Shown here: one piece after another, positions 1 to 6,460 of the stretch
How the letters are laid out: each line of letters begins with the position of its first letter
Position numbering within the stretch: position 1 is the stretch's first letter
DNA from: Dinochytrium kinnereticum
Lineage: Eukaryota > Chytridiomycota > Chytridiomycetes > Chytridiales > Chytridiaceae
NCBI GenBank assembly: GCA_027604005.1
Contig: JADGJT010000432.1
Location: forward strand, 5,297 to 17,022
DNA length: 11,726 nucleotides
Direction of reading: 5' to 3'
The notes under the pieces: model-generated
The model's input: only the letters and a program-made list of their open reading frames with translations
What the model was told of the DNA's origin: nothing
The model's database searches: none
Program-made: the position numbers and the translations under genes

Positions 1-63
1 AAAAAAACACCCCCATACAACAACAATAGTTTAGAAAAGCCTCTATGACAAATAAAAACTCAC

Positions 64-1500
64 GTGGATGCTGAGAGAAAATTGTGGCAGTCCCCATCAT
101 AGCATTTAAAAGAGCCGAATGGTGTCGATTGACCGGCACATAATCCGCCAAAAATATGTCCTCCCTCATCATTGGCAGCATTCGATTCACATACGTGAAA
201 TAAATCGCAATCAAGTGCGTTTCCAGATCCGCAAAATTCTCCACGCAAGCGTTCTGTGAAGTTGTTGATATGAGAGGAACAAAATTCGTAAACTCCCTAG
301 CTCCCTCCATCCGCAACGGCATCTCTTCTGAAAATAACGGGCTTCCTAATGACCGGAACAGTGACTCGTCCATTCTTACTTCAGACATGGCTGACGTGAA
401 CGGCGACGCGGAGGGATTGATAAACATGGATTCGGGAAGATCATCCAAGAAATATGATGACGAGCTGCCATTCAATAGGGAGTTGGCCGAAATCGCTCCT
501 GGGGTTGAGAGCGACGAAAAAAGGTCACGTGAGGGTAATCGTGGGGATTTGACGAGAGCTGTTTGTGCGGATGATGATGTCCCTTTCATAATAAACTGGA
601 TTTGAGCCTCGAGGGCTTGAGCGGTTGTGATGGTTTGCTGTGCAGGTGAATCGTCGCAGGGATCATCTCCTTCCTCGCTCAAGTGTTGTGATAGGGAGGG
701 CGACCGCTCCTCTGTGCTTCCTATTGTGGCTCCAAGGGTTTGAAATGGGAGGGAGTTCTATTTGGCGATGTGTAAGCCTAAGACATGCAAATATTGATCA
801 TGTCTATGCGTACCTGTAGTGGCTTCAGCATGGATTCCAATGCATTTAGCTTGTCCAGAAGAGCATCGCTCCGGTTTCTAGTAAAAGTCAGACTTAAACC
901 ATAGGTAAAAGATGGAGAAAGAGTTCGTGATTGCTATTGGAGGAGGCATCAAACATACGTCGGCTTCCTCGGTTTCCTCTTTACCGTCTCCTCGTAATAG
1001 CAAATATTCAGATCCTCCTTTCCTCCAGACTTTGCTTGCGCCCGCACGCAATTAGAACAAGCCGGCCGGTTCCCATCACACTTTCTCTTCTTCGCTCGAC
1101 ACCTTGCACACGCAAGATTATACCGAGTTTTTTCAGAGACCCTATCCGCAGGCATGGTAGGAAACGACGTATTGTTACTCTGCTGCTGCTGCTGTTGCTG
1201 CTGCGTCGGTGGAGACATGCCCAACGGCAACTGCGACTCCTGTCCAATCTGCGGAGGAAGTTGAAGCAGCGACCTTGCAAATGCTAGTCTGTCGTTCATG
1301 TAGGAAGGGTGCTGCAGCTGGAGTTGTGGGATGGGCAGCGTGGCTGTGGATGGGATGGTGTTGACCGAGGACGATTCCTGAAGGAGCGACATGAATGCCT
1401 CTGTTGAGATCAGGTCCATGCTTGCGTCCATTCCGAGGCCAAAGTCGCCCAAGTCAAAGGGGACGGTGGTGGCCATCATGTCCATCTCTGGTGATGGCAT
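64..1500 (-). CDS. Zn2Cys6 fungal transcription factor, N-terminal 433 aa (C-terminus off window)
   Basis: This is a predicted nuclear, sequence-specific transcription regulator. Exons on the minus strand are 1500-959, 877-814 and 757-64. The introns are 81 nt (GTATGT..CTAG) and 56 nt (GTACGC..ATAG). Exon 3 probably ends at a GTGAGT donor at 63-58, so the gene continues past the left edge. Residues 100-107 are eight Gln. Residues 131-167 form a C-x2-C-x6-C-x6-C-x2-C-x15-C zinc cluster with the basic run RAKKRK. A short leucine-rich segment at about 185-202 (LLDKLNALESML) could be the dimerisation coiled coil. Residues about 376-433 (HLIAIYFTYVNRMLPMM, then LLNAMMGTATIFSQHP) match the start of the Fungal_trans middle-homology region. 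Exon 3 has no stop and runs open, which supports the splice model: the alternative acceptor at 778 leads to an early stop. The target genes cannot be told. Confidence 0.88.
1180..1203 (-). repeat. CAG/CAA trinucleotide repeat encoding eight Gln
   Basis: Eight glutamine codons (seven CAG, one CAA) lie in frame in exon 1 of the Zn2Cys6 gene, about 24 residues before the zinc cluster. The nearly pure CAG run may vary in length between strains. Short poly-Gln tracts are common in fungal activators. Confidence 0.9.
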
Positions 1501-1764
1501 ACGAGGTGTGTTTGACCAGCGGACAATGAGTGAATCCGCAACAGCGCACGGTGCGCTATTGGCTTACTTTTTGTACATTTTTTATTTTTAGACCCCCACA
1601 AGGAATGCATGTCCGTCTGCCACGCAACCGCTAAAGCACGCTTTGTTTTTAACGTATTTGTAATCATATTAAAGTAATAGGTAATACTGTGGTTATCAAA
1701 GCTACTCTATCTAAGCTGTATGTACATGCAACGGCTGCTTCGTCGAGCCTGGTGAGCGACGCCT
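1501..1764 (-). promoter_or_regulatory. Upstream region of the Zn2Cys6 gene, shared with the 3' end of the ankyrin gene
   Basis: This 264-nt gap separates two tandem minus-strand genes, so it must hold the 3' end of the ankyrin gene and the promoter of the Zn2Cys6 gene. Read on the minus strand it contains a TATA-like A/T run at 1590-1579 (TAAAAATAAA), then an AGCCAATAGC CCAAT-type box centred on 1562-1558. The perfect inverted repeat at 1557-1543 follows, and the ATG is at 1500. The motif identities rest on sequence alone; no transcription start is known. Confidence 0.5.
1543..1557. promoter_or_regulatory. Perfect 15-bp palindrome upstream of the Zn2Cys6 gene
   Basis: AGCGCAC and GTGCGCT form a perfect 7-bp inverted repeat around a single central G. 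It directly abuts a CCAAT sequence and lies 43-57 nt upstream of the ATG at 1500. Symmetry of this kind suits a dimeric DNA-binding protein. It is not the CGG/CCG triplet pair typical of Zn2Cys6 dimers, so self-regulation by the adjacent gene is only a guess. Confidence 0.45.
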
Positions 1765-3339
1765 TCACTGTCCATAGTGCTCCATCTGAAACTCCATCAG
1801 TTCATCCTCGTACTGCGCGCTGGCATCAAAATCCTCCATACCATCCTCAACGCGCACCGCGTTCTCCAGCGCGCGAATCAAGGAAGCATGGCAAATTGAC
1901 AATGCACCGCTCGACTGAAGCGACCGTGCCAGCTTGATGGGGAGGCCGTCGCGAGCAGAAGGTGATGATCCGTGCTTGAGCAGGAGTCGAACAACTTGAA
2001 GGCCATCAAACGAGTCGAGCGAGGCGATGCAAGATGAGGTAATGGGTTTTATGACGCGATAGCAGGCGGCGATAAGAGCCTCGTCGTCCCTAGAGGAAGG
2101 ATTCACACCAGCTTGGAGAAGAATGCGGACGGTCTCAGCGCTTCCTAACTTGGATGCTTCTACCAGAGCTTGGCCCTCTTGGGAGTGGGGGTTTGCGCCG
2201 CTTGCCAGAAGCTTGGCGACAGAGGATGATGAGGGGAGTCGTGCGGCGATTGAGAGAGGCGTTAAGGAAGTCTGAACGATCTCGTCCAAATGAGTCTCTC
2301 CAAATGCTCCATCCAGGGTTCCAGACGCCGTGATTCCACGGCTTTCGAAGAAGGCGACCACGTCCTGCATATTCTCCCTCTCAGCAACAGCCAACGCAAC
2401 CCGTTCCACCTCCTCCCCAGGAGAAAAAGTGTGAATCAACTGATGGAGCAGTTGAATGTTCCCCGACCTGCAGGTAATCATTAATGGGAGATCATTCTCG
2501 CATCGAGGATCTGCTCCCATCTCCAACAACCGACCGCATGCAGCTATATGGCCTTGTTGACAGGCCACAAGAAAAGCATAGTTTCGGTCCTCCGGAGAGA
2601 GCACGATAGGTACATGATCAAGGAACATGGACACCAAGTCGTCGCATCTCTCTACACAAGCCAGTCCAAGGGCATCAACAGACCAGGCTCCATGATCCAG
2701 CATGCAACCAAGCACAGAGTGCTCTCCAAATTGCGAGATGGCATAAACGACCGTTGCCACCTCCTCCATATCCCTCCAAGCCCTCAAGATGGCCACCACC
2801 GTTTCGAATTCCGATTGCATGGCAGCTTGGTAGAGGATCACTCTAAGAGGTTGTCGGAATGCTGGACGAGAGGAAAAGAGTGTGAGGATGGGGAGATGGC
2901 ATCGGACGGCGGCGAGTGCTAGCGCACGTTTGGCGGGGATATTGTGGTGATCAAGCTGGGAGAGGAAGAAGTCGGCCATTTGCATCTCAAATTCCGGACC
3001 CTGCGGCCAAGGATGTTTGAGACAGATGATGGCCATGGCGGTTTGAGCATCCACAACCGTGTCTGACGGCTGGCCAGTTGAATCCATGCTGTACATTGAA
3101 GTTGAGTCACAGATATCCATGGATGTTGGGGAGTGTGATGAAGGAGTGGAAAATCGCCCCATCCGTGAGATGCGGAGGACTAGCGGCACGATGTCTCGGA
3201 TGGAACCAAAGGCATGATACAGAAGTCGATGCGCAGAGCACAGCGAGTGGAAGTCCTGCAGCGAGTGGACGTGGGAGAGCACCTTTGACCAGATCTCAGG
3301 AGGGAGGAAGAGAGGATGGCGTCGTCTGTCCAGGGCCAT
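1765..3339 (-). CDS. F-box-like / ankyrin-repeat protein
   Basis: This is an uninterrupted 524-aa reading frame. Residues 8-50 (FLPPEIWSKVLSHV, then FHSLCSAHRLLYHAF) look like an F-box, the motif that binds Skp1 in SCF ubiquitin ligases. From about residue 130 the protein is helical and repeat-rich. Recognisable ankyrin repeats lie at about 250-335 (AFLVACQQGHIAACGRLLEMGADP) and 356-470 (TPLSIAA, VAKLLASGANP, TVRILLQAGVNP, VVRLLLKHGSSP). A substrate-receptor role for ubiquitination is inferred from this layout; the F-box match is modest, so a plain ankyrin scaffold remains possible. I prefer the ATG at 3339: it has G at -3 and G at +4 and lies just before the F-box. The frame extends to an ATG at 3450 (561 aa), but that one has T at -3 and overlaps a TTTTAAAT element. 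No signal peptide or membrane segment is seen. Confidence 0.8.
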   Translation of the reverse strand: MALDRRRHPLFLPPEIWSKVLSHVHSLQDFHSLCSAHRLLYHAFGSIRDIVPLVLRISRMGRFSTPSSHSPTSMDICDSTSMYSMDSTGQPSDTVVDAQTAMAIICLKHPWPQGPEFEMQMADFFLSQLDHHNIPAKRALALAAVRCHLPILTLFSSRPAFRQPLRVILYQAAMQSEFETVVAILRAWRDMEEVATVVYAISQFGEHSVLGCMLDHGAWSVDALGLACVERCDDLVSMFLDHVPIVLSPEDRNYAFLVACQQGHIAACGRLLEMGADPRCENDLPLMITCRSGNIQLLHQLIHTFSPGEEVERVALAVAERENMQDVVAFFESRGITASGTLDGAFGETHLDEIVQTSLTPLSIAARLPSSSSVAKLLASGANPHSQEGQALVEASKLGSAETVRILLQAGVNPSSRDDEALIAACYRVIKPITSSCIASLDSFDGLQVVRLLLKHGSSPSARDGLPIKLARSLQSSGALSICHASLIRALENAVRVEDGMEDFDASAQYEDELMEFQMEHYGQ

Positions 3340-3465
3340 GACGGGGAGAAGGGTCGCAGAGTGTTCCTTTTTGAACAGAAAAAGAAACCTCTTTGGTGGA
3401 TGCCAGCCAGGGAAGGAAGGATTCCAAATGTTGGAGCAACTTTGGAGCATTTAAAAGTCCGAATT

Positions 3466-3475
3466 CTGATTGGCC
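3466..3475 (-). promoter_or_regulatory. CCAAT box (CBF/HAP-type) upstream of the ankyrin gene
   Basis: On the minus strand this reads GGCCAATCAG, a full match to the RRCCAATSRS consensus bound by the CCAAT-binding (HAP/NF-Y) complex. It lies 127 nt upstream of the preferred ATG at 3339, with a TTTTAAAT TATA-like element (3456-3449) between them. Both would be poorly placed if translation began at 3450, so they support the downstream start. Confidence 0.5.
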
Positions 3476-3975
3476 GACCACAATTCCTTGCGACCCAGTC
3501 CAGAGGGCGAGGCGTCAACGCGATGGAGTACGAGCTTGAGTCCGAGCTTAACACCTGAAACGCTGTCGCTGGCCTCACTCACAACCAACCACTGCATCTT
3601 TGTCTGCGACTGGCCAAGTCAGCGCGACAGGGCAATGGCCATGATGCTGTGTGGACGACAGCAGGCAGGCTACCAGCGGGTATCACATTGCAATAACGTT
3701 GGCGTTGATATTTACTCCCTTTTTGAACAGCTCCTCGACCCTATCCTCAGGCACACGATAATCAAGAAGACAAACAGTAGTATTATTTAGCACAGGCTCA
3801 GCCAGCATAGCCTGAAGACTGTTTGACTTTAATAAATATTAACTTTTTATTTACCTCACAATGGGCCACAGAGAGCGGAAAATAAGACGGTTCATATATG
3901 GGGTAATATCTTATATAGGATCGGTCAACGATCGCCTTTTCCTGTCTGCACAGGACTGGGACGTTGATCGGACAT

Positions 3976-4013
3976 CAAAAAAAAAAAAATTAAAAAAAAA
4001 GGAAAAAAAAAAA
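3976..4013. repeat. A-rich tract
   Basis: A near-homopolymeric adenine run broken only by TT and GG, in the promoter-side region of the MFS gene. Poly(dA:dT) tracts in fungal promoters often mark nucleosome-poor DNA; that role is an inference here. Confidence 0.7.
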
Positions 4014-4050
4014 GCATCTCCATGAAAAACAAAACAGGTCAAGAGGATCC

Positions 4051-4098
4051 ACCTGCAAATACTAACTGACATTAACCTGCACAGACTAACTGACTGTA
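4051..4098. repeat. Two-copy 24-bp tandem repeat
   Basis: Units 4051-4074 and 4075-4098 share ACCTGCA, then three variable bases, then ACTAACTGAC, then a variable four-base end. A further ACC starts at 4099. The repeat lies about 190 nt upstream of the MFS start codon. The first unit contains TACTAAC (4060-4066), the optimal branch-site sequence, and the second contains CACAG (4080-4084). The pair could therefore be a duplicated protein-binding site or part of a 5'-UTR intron. Confidence 0.65.
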
Positions 4099-4291
4099 AC
4101 CGTGAAAGCACGTCGGAAAATCTTGAAAGTTATAACATTTACCGATCTCGCGTCTTTACATAACTGCCCAGGACTCAATAATAAACGTATGAAAATTGTA
4201 AAGTGGCAATTAAATACAGTGCTAGTTCAAGTTCTATCTAACAAAGCATCTCAACTTGCATACCACAACCAACTCAAATCTTGCTTGACCA

Positions 4292-6223
4292 ATGCCGCAA
4301 ACTGCATCCGCAGAGATGACCGAGGATACACCTCTTCTCGTGCCTTCCTCAACACCGGCCTCATCATCCACCTCAGCAGGTCTCCCAAATCAGCCTTCAT
4401 TGCCGACCCCCTCTCTCCTACGCGTCCTTCCGCCAATAGCTCTCTCCCTGTTTGCAGCAGGACTCAGCTACATCCCCACGCAGAACCTCCTCCTCTTCAT
4501 AGCATGCAAAGAGGTCGGCATCGATCCCCTCACCAACATCACCGCATGTCGCAAATCCATCGAGGCCAATTCTCTCGCCGTCGGCTATTCCAACAATATG
4601 AGTTTGGCGGGATCCATCCCAGCCATCATAGCCATTTTACTAACAGGGGTTTTGATGGATAAGATGGGGAGGAAGCCCTTTATTTTGTTGAACATGTTTG
4701 GGGCCCTCCTCGATGTTTTGACGGTCGTGTTCATCGCGCTGGGAGCACCATTGGCGTTGGTTTACGTCTCTTCCTTCTTGTTTTCCTGGTTGGGCCTCTC
4801 GGTGAGTTATTCTTCTTTAACTGCTTTTTCCGTCATTGAATTCTCACACAACCGAAATCAGGGAGTCGTCGTCGCTGGATACGCGTACATTTCCGACTGC
4901 TCCGACGCCGCCTCTCGCGCCAAAAACTTCTCCATTACCTCCAGCGCGGTGACAGTCAGCTCTCTGACCGCACCCTATATAAGCGGGGCGCTGTCACGGT
5001 ACTTTGGAGGCGTCAGTGTTCCTCTTGGTCTTGCTGTGATTTTATTGGTCGTGTCGTTGTTCTGGGTTGGCTTTCTGGTCCCAGAGTCGCTGCGGGGGTT
5101 GTCTTTGGAGGAGCCCAAGGTGGAAAGTGGGGATGCCGCTGGCTTACGTTATGATAATGGAGATCGAGATGAGGTCGAGACCATTGTGGATGCCGGTCAG
5201 CCCCCTCTTAACACTAGGGATACCAAGGCATCAAGTGACGCGAACGTGCCTCTCCTTCACACGATCAGCAAAGGCCTCATGGAATCCATCACAATCCTTC
5301 TGCAAGGCAACCTTTTTATTATGACGCTCATGCACATTCTCCACGTCTTCATCGCAGGTGGAACAGCCTCCTACACCTTACTCTTCTTCTCTCTCCGTTT
5401 CGGATGGGACGAGACGGATCAAGGGGCTTATCTCCTTGCGTCCGCCGTGAATCGACTTGTTCATTTGACGTTTATCCTCCCAGCAATCATCAACATGTTT
5501 GAGAAGGGAGGCGGGGGACAGAGGAAAAGAACCGTTAGAGAACGAACCGTGTTTGAGTTCAGGCTCATCACTGGGGCCATCGTTGTTTATGGGGTTGGTT
5601 ATTCTGCTGTTGTAGGGCTGACGGAGGGGTGGCAGATGTACTTGGGTGCGTTCCCGGATTCCTTTTTTCGTTTACCTGTCACATTCTTACCTACCGCATG
5701 CTGTTTTGCTAACAATGGCCCAACTTACAGTTCTTCTGTTCGAAGGCTTTGCCGCGCCGCTCTATCCCGTCTGGCAATCCCTTCTCTCAAAAGCCGTCCC
5801 AGAAACCGCGCAAGGAAAGGTCATGTCAACTCTTCAATTCCTCGAATACATTTCTGGAACCCTTGGATTCCTGGTCATGTCTTATCTCTGTGAGCTTTTT
5901 TTTTTCTTTGATTCATTTTTCTTTATTTAATATTATGAATTCCTCACATTCTTTCCCTCATTCTCATCTTTACATTATTCCCTGAAGACAAGGCAACTGT
6001 AAAAGAACTTCCTGGGAGCACGTTTTTGCTTTGCGGAGTATTCGCGCTCGTCAACATCATCTTGATTGCTTTTATTGACAAGAATCATCTGGCGGATCAT
6101 ATTGAGAGCATCCAAAGGCTTGACGCGCTGGCTGCGTCCTCCTCCGCGATGAATCCGTCTGACGAAGGAGAATCTATCTCTGTTAAGAGTAGAGGATCGA
6201 TGGAGACCCTTGCGGAGGCTTGA
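4292..6223 (+). CDS. Major facilitator superfamily (MFS) transporter
   Basis: Exons are 4292-4801, 4862-5645, 5731-5889 and 5988-6223, giving 562 aa. The introns are 60 nt (GTGAGT..CAG), 85 nt (GTGCGT, with GCTAAC before ACAG) and 98 nt (GTGAGC..AAG). Joining them fuses hydrophobic segments that would otherwise break off. After a polar N-terminus of about 40 aa I count roughly 12 membrane segments. The MFS motif GVLMDKMGRKP sits at 119-129 between TM2 and TM3. AYISDCSDAASRAKNFS follows TM4, and a long acidic cytoplasmic loop follows TM6. The role is secondary transport across a membrane; the substrate cannot be read from the sequence. The motif placement and the AYISD segment recall the drug/tetracycline-type and SLC46-type branches, but this is not a firm placement. 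A second ATG at 4316 (residue 9) has a better context (G at -3) and could be the true start. Confidence 0.88.
4802..4861 (+). other. 60-nt 3n intron without in-frame stop (MFS intron 1)
   Basis: This segment begins GTGAGT, carries TTTAACTG as a possible branch site and ends ATCAG. It can be read through in frame, adding 20 mostly polar residues in the middle of TM4. Removing it yields FLFSWLGLS joined to GVVVAGYAYISD, a continuous hydrophobic helix as expected for an MFS protein, so I call it an intron and not coding sequence. Confidence 0.8.
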
Positions 6224-6460
6224 TGCTTCTTCTCCGCCTCTTCCCTCCCAAGACGTTACTAGGAAGCCTCTTTTTTCTTCTTCTTAAGCATTATCATTAG
6301 CTTTCAGTTCCTTCATTCATGTTATATTAAATCTGCTCTTTTTAAATGTATACACACTTTTCTTTTTCAAAATGTATTATATCTTCACTGTGACTTTACA
6401 AATGGTTCCCCAACCTTCAAGCAGAGCTGAGCTTGTCACCGAGAAAAAAACTCGTCAAAC
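6224..6460 (+). other. Intergenic spacer between the MFS and WD40 genes
   Basis: The 237-nt gap between two same-strand genes must hold the MFS 3' end and the WD40 promoter. It is T-rich with pyrimidine runs (TTTTTTCTTCTTCTT near 6271). AT-rich elements such as TTATATTAAAT near 6321 and GTATTATATC near 6373 could serve as poly(A) or TATA signals. I find no gene in it. Confidence 0.5.

Larger units (their letters stand above)
3340..4291. other. Divergent intergenic region between the ankyrin and MFS genes
   Basis: This stretch of about 950 nt separates two divergently transcribed genes and so should contain both promoters. I find no convincing protein gene in it; the open frames lack any recognisable domain. 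Items seen are a consensus CCAAT box at 3466-3475 and a TTTTAAAT element at 3449-3456, both for the minus-strand gene. There is also an A/T-rich TTATATAGG at 3911-3919, an inverted GATCG/CGATC pair at 3919-3933, an A tract at 3976-4013, and a 24-bp tandem repeat at 4051-4098. Confidence 0.6.

Noticed and set aside
270..605. Plus-strand open frame of 111 codons
   Set aside because: It is antisense to exon 3 of the Zn2Cys6 gene, has no recognisable domain, and the minus-strand frame has a clear Fungal_trans match.
931..1287. Plus-strand frame with Leu and Arg runs
   Set aside because: It is antisense to the zinc-cluster exon; the Leu run comes from the CAG repeat read backwards.
2548..2922. 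Plus-strand frame of 124 codons
   Set aside because: It is antisense to the ankyrin repeats and has no domain of its own.
3470..3790. Possible small plus-strand gene in the divergent region
   Set aside because: It has no homology I recognise and no promoter or splice support, and it overlaps the likely promoter of the ankyrin gene. It remains unproven.
4102..4662. Plus-strand frame of 186 codons overlapping the MFS start
   Set aside because: It lies in another frame of MFS exon 1, begins at GTG and has low-complexity His/Ser/Arg composition.
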